Source: a virus | Reading direction: 5' to 3' (one strand) | Length of the DNA stretch: 29,810 nt | IMG/VR virus record: IMGVR_UViG_3300033571_002544 | Location: 1-29,810 of that record | Shown here: in pieces, positions 7,091 through 15,805 of the stretch | Numbering within the stretch: position 1 is the first letter of the stretch | How the letters are laid out: each line of letters begins with the position of its first letter | Program-made: the position numbers and the translations under genes | The notes under the pieces: model-generated | Seen by the model: the letters and a program-made list of their open reading frames with translations, nothing else | Databases searched by the model: none | What the model was told of the DNA's origin: nothing

Positions 7091-10000
7091 TAGTTATCTC
7101 TTTGTAGATCAAAGGTATTTGGAGATTTTACTCCAGTCTCCGTGTAGGAGCTTCCAACTTTAACATTAGTATATGGGTAGTAAATTGATACTAGCTTAGA
7201 ATTATTTGATTTTCCTACAGAGCAATGCTTGGCATTAGCAAATGTTTCAGAAGATGATTCATCTAGTAAAATTTTTACATATCCATTAGTATCTGTTATT
7301 GTATTACCATAATAGTAGCCTGAAGCAACTATTTGATTTGATGAATTTCTTTGTAGTACGCTAGGATAGAGAGCACTAGCTCCAAAAGCACTACAAATTA
7401 ACGAAGCTGAAGGTTGATATCCTTGAGAATATATTTGAGGAATTACCTTGTAGGTTTCTGTATTTATATTAGTTAATACATTAGCAACGGGATTTATGGA
7501 GAAGTATAATCTAAATGGACCATAGTTATCCGCAGTTGTTTTTCCAAATGGGTTAGCGGAAGCAGCAGCATACCCAAAGTAGTCTAGAATAGACGCACTG
7601 CTTGTGTCGGGTGTAGAGCTTGGCAACCCAGAAGCTGGGATATTAGCACCGCTTAACCACATACCAGCAGGTCCAACATACCCAGCAGCCTTTGGATAAA
7701 GTCCACTCACTGATAAGTAAGAGGCTTTTAGTTGGGAGTTATCAGCTATGTTCCATATGAATAGCTTATAACACAGTCCACCATTGGTTGCGGCAATTGT
7801 ATTATCGTAATACGGGGAAGATGCATTCCACCAACCGCATGGGAAATTTACATTATGGACATTAACTAGACTTCCGTTTAGTGCTCTTACGCACATACCC
7901 CCGTTAGTAACTGAGCTATAATCATTTGAAGCTGTGTTAGTATCTTTTAGATAATAAAGATTTCTATTATTAGCAGCTAATGAGAAACTATTAGCCAGTG
8001 CTGTTACATTTGCTGCTCCTGGGAATGCATTTGAATCATAAGCTGTAAATGAATAAGTAGGAATTGGATTTGGATAGAACTGAAGACTTCCCGCACTGAC
8101 ATAAGCTTCAATTGAACTTAAATCTCCATAATCAAAACCACTTGTAACTCTATTACTATAGTAAGATCCAGTAAACTCCCAGTTGTACGCGAACGACCCT
8201 AAATCTCTAGCATTAAAAGAGGATTGCTTATCTACTACAACACAAGCTCTTGTGCTGTGTAATTCGACAGCAGTGTGGTTAAGCCTGTCAGCAAGATTGA
8301 ATGAGCTAACATCTAAAGTATTTTCCCCATTAAGTCTTTGAGGGTTGATATTGATATTAGATTTTTCTTCTGCTAAAATATCAATTCCATATTGAGCAAT
8401 TAAAGTAGGACCATTAAACTCAAGGGTTGAGTTATTGCCAGCATAAGCTGCGGCAATATTTTTTTGGTAGCCTCTATTTTGAGGTCCAATTATTTTTGTA
8501 GCTCTGTTCTTAGTTCCTATTAGTGTTGCTTTGGAATTATTAAGGACTGATAGTTCTGAACCTTTACAAGCTGTATCTGAATCTAAATAAACAGAGTGTT
8601 CTGAATTTCTAACTATGTTAGGAGCTACTAATACTGCTTGAGAATTATTTGATAACTCTATTCCAGGAACAAGCTCTCTATCCCCTAATGTGGGATTCTT
8701 AACTCCTATTGGATTATATGTGAAAAACTCATCGTAAATTGAATCCATTCCAGAAGTCATTACTGGTAATAGCTTCGATGAGTTAAGAACAATATGCTGC
8801 CCATTTTGCAAGAAGTGTAGCGGAGAGTGGTCTTCCGAGATATTTACATAATCAATTAAATTTTTATTGTAAGTTATATTTGAATTGTTGGCAAGCATTC
8901 CAACTTTTTGATTATAAATAAAACAAGCTTTATCAATTTCAAATACAGAAGAGTCTAATTTTATTCCATAAGAGTTTTCTATAAATGCTAGTTTCCCATC
9001 AAAAGAAATTCTTGAATTATTTGATCTAATTCCATGCTCTATGTTGTTATAGATATCCAGATAAATTGTGTTTAAATTGTCAGGAATTCCTTTAGAATTT
9101 TTACAAACCTCTCCACCTTCAAATGTAGAATTATTTAATATAATTCCATTAGCGTTTTTGCTAAATTCAAAAATGCAATTTTTGTTTGCGAATGGTAAGT
9201 AATCTGTTATTTGAAAAGGGGCACCTAAAGATACAGATTTTTCATAAACGTGTTGTCGTTCAATTTCTTCTTGAAATGTTCTAACTGAGCTTACAGTAAT
9301 TTTGCTATTATTAGCAACGAGTCCTGCACCCTCATCAAAAGTAGTTAGATAATTTCCTGTAGAGAAAGAATCGTATAAAGATTTTGAAGACCATGGGCCA
9401 GTCTTCCTAGTTCCATTAGAATCATAATCATAATTCCTGGTTGATATACAATTTCTAAGTAATTTAACTTCAGAGTTGTTAAATACTAAACCAGCTTTTC
9501 TATGACGAGTAGAGACAATATTTTCTAAATGAACATTCTTTGAATTATTAACTTCAATACCATAATTGTTATTTGTTCTTGAATATCCGCTTCCATCCAC
9601 AAAGAAATTTCTTATAAAAATTGGTCCTTCACAATTATTTACAATTATTTTGTTTATTCTATTTCCATAAAAAACAGCATTGTACCCGCTATCAAATGGA
9701 TTTGATCTTGTTGAATACAGATGAGTATTATTTTGTAAATAATCAAAAGTACTAACATCGTAAGTTGAAATGTATTGATTGGCATCTGAATTTAAATCAT
9801 AAGACTTAAATGTAAACCAATCAGCGTAGTTGGCCCCGGCATTATTGTATAAAGAAACATTATTATTAGATGCTAGTATAAGATTTGATTTTGTATAATT
9901 TGAATTATATTCAATAGTATCTAGCGGAATCGCAACCCAAGTGGAATTCATAGCGTGAGCTAAACTAACGAATCCATTTAATGTTGAACTTAATCTAGAA

Positions 10001-10689
10001 TCAGAAACAGGATTAAATTCTTGAGAGTTATCTAATCCGCTACAAACTCTGGAAGATAAACTTAAACAAGAAGCATCTCTAAATTGAATTTTAGGATCAA
10101 ATACATATTGTAAATCTATGTAGACTTCCGAGAGGACCCCATAGTTAGTATTAATTCCTGAAATATAATAGTATGGATTTGGGCTAGTATTGTCAGATCT
10201 CCCAGCGTGTAGAGCTATTCTGCCAGGAAGTGTTCCTGCCGCAAAACCTGCGGAAGCTTCAGAATCCGCTTTGGCAAAGTTTCTATTTATAATTTCAAGG
10301 GATCCCTTTGGACCAAACTTGAAATTATTTAAAACCATTTCCCCTAAGTCACCGAAGTTTGCAATCTCTATGAGTACAGGGAAATTAATCATCTCTGGCA
10401 GAGCGGCTATCGCAGCACTTACAGTTCTGAACACATTCTTATTGCAAGCGATATCTGAGTCTGAAGCATCTGCTGAGACAGCAAGAGCAATACCTGGAAT
10501 GCTAGAGGTTGGGAATCCCAGCTTCTCCCAGAGGTAGTGAGTCCGTTCTTCTAAATCGTAAACAGGCATATTATCCTGTTCCCAGTTATAGAAAGCACTT
10601 GAATCGAACTTCGTAACCTTATCGGTCCAGCAGTGCATCAGCTTAAGGGCTGTGCTGTTTACAGTGTAAATATCGCTTGTTATAAACAT
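7090..10689 (-). CDS. Right-handed beta-helix tail protein with Asn-Asn-Ser ladder (1199 aa)
   Basis: An N-terminal anchor (residues 34-57) reads FYNWEQDNMPVYDLEERT plus LWEKLG, matching the fibre-like protein downstream. A short domain follows with VFRTVSAAIAALPE, typical of the capping region before phage beta-helices. From about 340 to 800 the chain is a parallel beta-helix: the tripeptide NNS recurs at residues 391, 404, 460, 519, 557, 601, 681, 717 and 752, with DSS/NSS variants between, each in the same local pattern of hydrophobic-NNS-x-hydrophobic. The C-terminal third (about 800-1199) is Tyr/Ser/Asn-rich and beta-like. No catalytic motif stands out, so glycan binding or an unrecognised lyase is possible. 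It is 2 nt downstream of the 203-aa gene, without a visible SD. Confidence 0.78.
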   Translation of the reverse strand: MFITSDIYTVNSTALKLMHCWTDKVTKFDSSAFYNWEQDNMPVYDLEERTHYLWEKLGFPTSSIPGIALAVSADASDSDIACNKNVFRTVSAAIAALPEMINFPVLIEIANFGDLGEMVLNNFKFGPKGSLEIINRNFAKADSEASAGFAAGTLPGRIALHAGRSDNTSPNPYYYISGINTNYGVLSEVYIDLQYVFDPKIQFRDASCLSLSSRVCSGLDNSQEFNPVSDSRLSSTLNGFVSLAHAMNSTWVAIPLDTIEYNSNYTKSNLILASNNNVSLYNNAGANYADWFTFKSYDLNSDANQYISTYDVSTFDYLQNNTHLYSTRSNPFDSGYNAVFYGNRINKIIVNNCEGPIFIRNFFVDGSGYSRTNNNYGIEVNNSKNVHLENIVSTRHRKAGLVFNNSEVKLLRNCISTRNYDYDSNGTRKTGPWSSKSLYDSFSTGNYLTTFDEGAGLVANNSKITVSSVRTFQEEIERQHVYEKSVSLGAPFQITDYLPFANKNCIFEFSKNANGIILNNSTFEGGEVCKNSKGIPDNLNTIYLDIYNNIEHGIRSNNSRISFDGKLAFIENSYGIKLDSSVFEIDKACFIYNQKVGMLANNSNITYNKNLIDYVNISEDHSPLHFLQNGQHIVLNSSKLLPVMTSGMDSIYDEFFTYNPIGVKNPTLGDRELVPGIELSNNSQAVLVAPNIVRNSEHSVYLDSDTACKGSELSVLNNSKATLIGTKNRATKIIGPQNRGYQKNIAAAYAGNNSTLEFNGPTLIAQYGIDILAEEKSNININPQRLNGENTLDVSSFNLADRLNHTAVELHSTRACVVVDKQSSFNARDLGSFAYNWEFTGSYYSNRVTSGFDYGDLSSIEAYVSAGSLQFYPNPIPTYSFTAYDSNAFPGAANVTALANSFSLAANNRNLYYLKDTNTASNDYSSVTNGGMCVRALNGSLVNVHNVNFPCGWWNASSPYYDNTIAATNGGLCYKLFIWNIADNSQLKASYLSVSGLYPKAAGYVGPAGMWLSGANIPASGLPSSTPDTSSASILDYFGYAAASANPFGKTTADNYGPFRLYFSINPVANVLTNINTETYKVIPQIYSQGYQPSASLICSAFGASALYPSVLQRNSSNQIVASGYYYGNTITDTNGYVKILLDESSSETFANAKHCSVGKSNNSKLVSIYYPYTNVKVGSSYTETGVKSPNTFDLQRDN
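8428..9519 (-). repeat. Degenerate beta-helix coil repeats (NNS turns)
   Basis: This section encodes residues 391-754 of the 1199-aa protein, in which NNS or a near variant occurs eleven times. Spacing is irregular (13 to about 60 residues), as expected when one or two coils lie between marked turns. DNA identity between units is low, so the repeat is one of protein structure rather than recent duplication. Confidence 0.65.
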
Positions 10690-10690
10690 T

Positions 10691-11302
10691 TTAGAAACTT
10701 AAGCTCCATCTAAAAACAAGTGCAAAATCAGAAGTCTTTCTAACATTATTAAAATATCTGTACGCCACTAATATAGGGGCAACAGGATTTCCACTCTTAA
10801 TATTCTTTACAAATAGACCTATCTCATTCAAGTATGCGTCAGCTCCGTTTCTGGAAAGGCTATTGCAAGATTCTTGATCTAGAAATATAGTATATCTAAC
10901 TGTATTATCATCAACCCTGGTTATGTTGTGCTGAGGAATTATACCATACCAATTTGATTGAGAAACTACTGCATTATTTCGTATCTGGTATCCTGAAGTG
11001 GTTAATACATTTCCCGCAGCCCCAACATACTCAGATAAAGAACTTAGTGACCCAGTAAGTCTATTTGTAGTACTTACTTCGTAAGTAGTGCTACCAGAAA
11101 CTCCAATTTGAAATCTATCTACTTGATAATCTAAGATAGATGTAGACCCAGAGAGAGCAAACATATGAGCTAATGCTACTCCCATACCTGAGACGATAAT
11201 ATTATGATCATCAAAAATTAGCTCCTCGGTGTTATCCGAGTAAACCTTGCTAATTGTAAGGTGACCTTTAATATCTAATTCTTCTATAAAATTAAAATTC
11301 AT
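10691..11302 (-). CDS. Small tail/collar-like structural protein (203 aa)
   Basis: The N-terminus (IKGHLTISKVYSDNTEELIFDD and HNIIVSGMGVALA) and the C-terminus (EIGLFVKN, LVAYRYF, LVFRWSLSF) are beta-rich with a hydrophobic-aromatic final strand. The end pattern resembles that of the 323-aa neighbour upstream, which finishes in SLTISWYINFV, so the two may be diverged copies. It has no signal or membrane segment. The position between two large beta-helix proteins suggests a fibre-assembly, connector or receptor-tip subunit. Similar proteins are usually annotated only as virion structural. It begins 2 nt after the stop of the 323-aa gene with no SD. Confidence 0.68.
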   Translation of the reverse strand: MNFNFIEELDIKGHLTISKVYSDNTEELIFDDHNIIVSGMGVALAHMFALSGSTSILDYQVDRFQIGVSGSTTYEVSTTNRLTGSLSSLSEYVGAAGNVLTTSGYQIRNNAVVSQSNWYGIIPQHNITRVDDNTVRYTIFLDQESCNSLSRNGADAYLNEIGLFVKNIKSGNPVAPILVAYRYFNNVRKTSDFALVFRWSLSF

Positions 11303-11304
11303 AG

Positions 11305-12276
11305 TTATACAAAGTTAATATACCAAGATATAGTTAGTGACCCATCAGAAGTTAAAGAACCCCCAACCGAAAATAATTCTTTAATACCTGAAAGTCCTCC
11401 AAAATCAGTGCAATATAAAAGATCTTTACCAAAAGTTTTCTTGGCAAATAACTTATATTTTCTCTTATTATTTAGAGCATTAAAATTAAATGGAGGTGAT
11501 ATACCTTGTTTTAATGTTTCTTTTATGTCTAGAACCCATAACCCTATGTGGTAAAGACCCCCATAAAGTAGCAGGGATGCAGCATCCCCAGTTACCAAGG
11601 GTATTTTAATATTAATCCTGCTGGGGAAAGAAGAGTCACAATATCTGACTGCTCCTTGGGTATAGTTAGAAGCCGCCGCTAAAGCATTTTGAGCAGCAGC
11701 GTATCCATTAGCAAAAGTAAGGAATCCAGAGATATCCATTATTAAGTTTTTATTAAAAAAACTACTTAATGTGGCACTGACAATTAAAGATCCTGTGGCA
11801 TTCGCTACTGAGGATACCATCCAGAAATTAGTCCCACCTGAAGCTGGGAAACAGCCAATTAAGTGATGGAACGAACTTAGGGTTTGGTCTAATACCGTAT
11901 TAAGACAATGACCTATGTTAGGGACCCCAGAACTATAAACTGTTACGGTGCTTCCACGTTCAAGTCTAGTGTCGATTGGCGACGGGGATTGAGGGAGTAG
12001 CTTATAGGTTACTTCTAACGCAGAGGCTGTGGCCGAAGTATGATAACTACTAACTGTCCTAGATTCATAAGATAGAACTTTAATTACCCTTGTAGAGGAT
12101 GGGCTTATTATTTCATGAGCATGGTGCTGGAACCCTTCAGCGTCCTTCCCAAAAGAAACAGCCATCACAGTGTAATTAGAAGCATCTAAAATTGACGATG
12201 CAGATGGGATAGAAGCAAAGCTTCTGTTAGCTGTAAAAGCATCAACTATTATTTGTCCTGCACCGTCTACTAGCAT
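11305..12276 (-). CDS. Tail structural protein related to its 203-aa neighbour (323 aa)
   Basis: The protein is rich in Ser, Ala and small residues and predicted mostly beta. A hydrophobic N-terminus (MLVDGAGQIIVDAF) is not a convincing signal peptide. The middle contains FWMVSSVANATGSLIVSATL, typical of packed beta strands. The C-terminal 90 residues (YHIGLWVLDIKETL, KLFAKKTFGKDLLYC, then SLTISWYINFV) parallel the end of the next gene product, suggesting a shared fold. It lies 1 nt downstream of the tailspike gene stop, so it may be the tailspike's partner or chaperone or another baseplate appendage. The function is not known; the call rests on context and composition. Confidence 0.65.
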   Translation of the reverse strand: MLVDGAGQIIVDAFTANRSFASIPSASSILDASNYTVMAVSFGKDAEGFQHHAHEIISPSSTRVIKVLSYESRTVSSYHTSATASALEVTYKLLPQSPSPIDTRLERGSTVTVYSSGVPNIGHCLNTVLDQTLSSFHHLIGCFPASGGTNFWMVSSVANATGSLIVSATLSSFFNKNLIMDISGFLTFANGYAAAQNALAAASNYTQGAVRYCDSSFPSRINIKIPLVTGDAASLLLYGGLYHIGLWVLDIKETLKQGISPPFNFNALNNKRKYKLFAKKTFGKDLLYCTDFGGLSGIKELFSVGGSLTSDGSLTISWYINFV

Positions 12277-12277
12277 A

Positions 12278-15200
12278 TTAGTTATTTAGGGTTATGGCGT
12301 TTATAAAGTTTCCACCAGAAGATTTAGTAGTGGGATTCCATTCGGGGCTTTCGACATAGTTTATTCGACTTCCTCCGCTAGCCTCATACACCCCACTTGT
12401 GTAAGATCCAACTCTGCTGGCATAACCGAATGAGGAATACGCCCCAGCGATCTCATTAAAGTATTTTATTATATTAAGTAAATGAGTTCTGCTTAGATCA
12501 ACTCGATACTCTTTGCAGTACATCTCCCCAACTGGAGTCCCATTTAATTTTCCAGTAACAAATGGTTTAGACCATTTATTTAATGTTAAATCTATTAAAT
12601 TTAAATCATAGAATAAAGTAAATTTGTTATTGTTTTTGCAATTACTAAAAATTTCAATAACATAATTTTGATTTAGTCTATGCACATTGTTTGATACATT
12701 ATCAAAATAATCTTGAGGAACTTCTACAAATCTATTTCTGGTATTAAAGATTAATTCAAAATTAGTAAAGTCTGATTCAGCCAACGATGCAATAACATCG
12801 TTTTCTTTATTAGTATTATTAATGAGTCGGAACCTTGAACATCTAATGCTTGAACTCTCTAAATTTCTAGCTAGCTCTGGCATATTTAGTACATGGCAAT
12901 ATGTGTCAACTAAGTTACTTTCTAGTACAGAGGTAACACTATGCTGCACCCATGTCTTATCTTTGGTAAAAGTCCAGATCTTACCACGCTCTGGTTTGGT
13001 GTGAATCCAAACACTTAATGAATCGCCCCCGAAAGTTTCACCATTAAATGTTGAGATTAAAGACTTTAAATTTATTTTGAAATCATGTTCAGGAGTTAGG
13101 AAATTAGTAGAGACATCGTAACCTAATCCTGAGTCTACAGAATATTTCTTAATATCAAACGCAAATCTGCTGACGGAATTTAAAGACTTTTGTTTAATTA
13201 AAGTATTCTCATGCAATAGAGGATTGTATCGGTAACCAACTCTATTACTTTTATCTAATCTTATTACTGAAAATGAGTTTCTAGTGCTAGCACCAGATGG
13301 GTGAATAAACTCTATGTGGGATAGTATTCCTGAGTTTCTGAACTCATTTATTCTAGTTCCTCCATCAGTGTACATTAGAACATCATTTATGGTTGAAGCT
13401 GCATAAGTTCCTGATGCGTAACCAGAAGCTGAGAATAGTTCACTAGTTGCCTTAAAGTCCCTTACGTCTGCTAAACTAGATGTAATATATTGAGGATATG
13501 AGTTTGTAAAAGATCCATTCTCAGACAATTTTGAGTTAACTAGAATAGATCCAAAAGTGTGCCCAAAGATCGTAGGCCCATCTAAAATAGTTGTAGTTGG
13601 GATGGCTCGGTGTCTTTGAAAATTGTGAGTATACTCATAGTATAACTTTTGAAAATCTTTTCCAAATCTATAAGTTGTATAATCATCAAACGAATTTGGG
13701 AAAGCTCCACTTAATTGAGTTGCACTATTTGCATAGCTTTGGAGAGTGTTCTTCCACCAGCTATCTTGTGAGTACTCATCAAGATGATCGTCATAGTAAG
13801 CAGAAGCTTGCATTACTTTAGCTTGCTCTTGGATGTAATGCAGTGTGGCTACAAATGGGTGCAACTGCCCTCGATCCCAAAGATAGTCTACCCTCACTCC
13901 TCGCCTAGTTACATACCCATCTTCAATAGGAGCATCAAATAGGAATAATATTTTTGAATTGTACACATCTGGATTTGTTAGTGTTGAGTTTGCTCCAGAT
14001 GCCCAACTAATGAAGTAATCTTTTGTTGCATTAGTTAGATACATTCCATTTATTTTAATGTTTTCTAATGTTATATTAGATGGTCTACTGCTCGCATCTC
14101 TCCCCCATATTCTATTATTGTAAATTGCGGATGTATTGTATTCAGATCCACTTACCGTAATATCCCTAAATACTGCGCCAGAAATAAATCCAAATTCATT
14201 TCCACGGTCCCCAAGTTGAGGATCTGATGGATTGTCTGCAAATGGATCGGGGATATTACCAATCCAAAATAATTGAGTATCAATTGGATCCTCTACACGA
14301 ATATCACTGACAGTGATATTCTTAAGTCCCCAGGAAGTATATGTTAGATTAGGGCTATAAGCGTACAAGCTAGCCGATGCTCCTCTATCTACTGAAGACA
14401 AATCATTACATAAACGTATACAAGTTTCTGAATTTTGGCGATTAACAGAGTAAGATCCTATGTCACAATCATAAATTTTTATTGGATATGCGTGTTCTTC
14501 GTCAGAAAGAGCAGAATCATTGTAGTAATATACTCCATAGTAAGACACTACCAAAGGACCATTATTTACACTATAGAACTGACACCCGCTTATTGTCGTT
14601 GCGCCACCAGCACTCGTTCTAGCATAATAAAGTCCTTGATTTAATGGAAGAGAGGCAAAATAATTAATCTGAGCTTGAAATGTTGGACTTCCTGCATCAT
14701 TAGAGAAAGGGTAAATACAATCATCTGCTGTTAAAAGAAAACAATCTCTAACATAACAACTTTTTGTTGTTGGGTCGGGGACAGTGTAGATGCCATCTGT
14801 ATTGTACGACCAGGGACTTAGTATTTTTACATTCTCTACATTATTTACTCCTCTTATGTTATAAACTGGAGTATCTATAATTGTTATATCTTTTACATTT
14901 ATGCCAGAAGGAATATTATCTACTGTTGGAAGAGTGACATAATTACTTGGACCAATTTCAAATTGACTTACTATTTGATCGTATTCTGCGTTCCCAAAGA
15001 TTGATATAGCTCCTAAATCTCTAAGCCCAGGATAGGCAGCATTATGAGCGGATAAAGTTAATAATTTTTCCTTAGGCATATGTTGGACAGATAATATGCC
15101 AGGACCTTTAAATGTTATATTATGTCTATCTCGCACATCAAAAGTTCCTATTACATAAGAACCGCCATCTAAATATATTGTAAATGGTTGGCCTTCAACA

Positions 15201-15799
15201 TACCCGTAATGTTCATAACTTGAAAAATTTACTCCGTATAAAGAAGTAAAAACTCCAACCGCAGTAGTACCATAAACTCTCTCCACATGACCACCCGTAG
15301 CGGTAGGGGCTAGCGATGATACATAGTGAATGCCTGGGCCAAAATACAGATGAGCGTCCTGAGACGATGGCTTAAAATTATCACAAAATAAAAATAAAGG
15401 ACTTGAAGTTTCGTTATTTATAGTAGCCCAGACTTTATCATTTGGACTCATTTGAATATACGCTTTACCCGCAGTTACAGAATATTCAAAATTCTTTGAA
15501 GCTGGTCTTAATTTTATATCTGTGATAGCCTCATTTAATTTAGTTATTCTGACTGTGGTTTCCCCTGAGGCCCCAAATGTTAAGAAGCTAAGTTCTGGAG
15601 ATGATCCACTCACCCAAAGTTTATTTCTTGCTACTGGTTCAGAGCCAGTAACTCCATAAGCAGCTATAGCTTTTCTAGATCTACTAAAAGTAAAAGCTGA
15701 GAAATAAGTGTTGGTGTCATCATCGTAGACATCTACCCAGTACTTGGTAGAACTAAGTGCTCCTATTCCGGCTCCTGAGGGTGCGTAAACTTCAATCAT
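12278..15799 (-). CDS. Tailspike with GH28/GH49-like right-handed beta-helix, putative glycan depolymerase (1173 aa)
   Basis: An N-terminal beta-sandwich-like part (about 1-150) precedes a beta-helix (about 150-600). Entry motifs are FTIYLDGGSYVIGTF (206-220) and ITFKGPGILS (228-237), as seen at the start of polygalacturonase and dextranase/isopullulanase helices. The helix carries YNTDGIY with D335, then 24 residues on ADDC with D359 and D360. In clan GH-N these three Asp act in inverting hydrolysis. The GH28 G-H-G motif is not evident, which favours a GH49-like or divergent enzyme. The C-terminal half (600-1173) has SLSVWIHTK (about 928) and two copies of a GYAS...RIN segment. It follows the gpI-like wedge gene directly, the usual place for a tail appendage. 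It probably digests host capsule or exopolysaccharide; the substrate is unknown. Confidence 0.75.
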   Translation of the reverse strand: MIEVYAPSGAGIGALSSTKYWVDVYDDDTNTYFSAFTFSRSRKAIAAYGVTGSEPVARNKLWVSGSSPELSFLTFGASGETTVRITKLNEAITDIKLRPASKNFEYSVTAGKAYIQMSPNDKVWATINNETSSPLFLFCDNFKPSSQDAHLYFGPGIHYVSSLAPTATGGHVERVYGTTAVGVFTSLYGVNFSSYEHYGYVEGQPFTIYLDGGSYVIGTFDVRDRHNITFKGPGILSVQHMPKEKLLTLSAHNAAYPGLRDLGAISIFGNAEYDQIVSQFEIGPSNYVTLPTVDNIPSGINVKDITIIDTPVYNIRGVNNVENVKILSPWSYNTDGIYTVPDPTTKSCYVRDCFLLTADDCIYPFSNDAGSPTFQAQINYFASLPLNQGLYYARTSAGGATTISGCQFYSVNNGPLVVSYYGVYYYNDSALSDEEHAYPIKIYDCDIGSYSVNRQNSETCIRLCNDLSSVDRGASASLYAYSPNLTYTSWGLKNITVSDIRVEDPIDTQLFWIGNIPDPFADNPSDPQLGDRGNEFGFISGAVFRDITVSGSEYNTSAIYNNRIWGRDASSRPSNITLENIKINGMYLTNATKDYFISWASGANSTLTNPDVYNSKILFLFDAPIEDGYVTRRGVRVDYLWDRGQLHPFVATLHYIQEQAKVMQASAYYDDHLDEYSQDSWWKNTLQSYANSATQLSGAFPNSFDDYTTYRFGKDFQKLYYEYTHNFQRHRAIPTTTILDGPTIFGHTFGSILVNSKLSENGSFTNSYPQYITSSLADVRDFKATSELFSASGYASGTYAASTINDVLMYTDGGTRINEFRNSGILSHIEFIHPSGASTRNSFSVIRLDKSNRVGYRYNPLLHENTLIKQKSLNSVSRFAFDIKKYSVDSGLGYDVSTNFLTPEHDFKINLKSLISTFNGETFGGDSLSVWIHTKPERGKIWTFTKDKTWVQHSVTSVLESNLVDTYCHVLNMPELARNLESSSIRCSRFRLINNTNKENDVIASLAESDFTNFELIFNTRNRFVEVPQDYFDNVSNNVHRLNQNYVIEIFSNCKNNNKFTLFYDLNLIDLTLNKWSKPFVTGKLNGTPVGEMYCKEYRVDLSRTHLLNIIKYFNEIAGAYSSFGYASRVGSYTSGVYEASGGSRINYVESPEWNPTTKSSGGNFINAITLNN
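12350..13432 (-). repeat. Two copies of a GYAS...GG[TS]RIN segment inside the tailspike
   Basis: Residues 790-825 (GYASGTYAAST, then GGTRINEF) and 1123-1150 (FGYASRVGSYTSGVYEAS, then GGSRINYV) align as a diverged internal duplication, about 330 residues apart. The intervening piece may therefore be one of two related C-terminal modules. Nucleotide similarity is weak, so the duplication is old. Confidence 0.45.
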
Positions 15800-15805
15800 A
15801 AATTA

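Noticed and set aside
8428-9519. CRISPR-like or recent DNA repeat
   Set aside because: The repetition is at protein level only; no conserved DNA repeats with regular spacers are seen here or elsewhere.
10190-10537. Open plus-strand frame of 115 codons
   Set aside because: Antisense to the conserved N-terminal part of the beta-helix protein, with no promoter or RBS. The same holds for the other plus-strand frames (for example 588-791, 13597-13821, 20855-21118, 22604-22936, 28682-28951).
15415-15422. Perfect TATAAATA on the minus strand
   Set aside because: It lies about 380 nt inside the tailspike gene and the sequence encodes its peptide; the DNA is AT-rich enough for chance matches.
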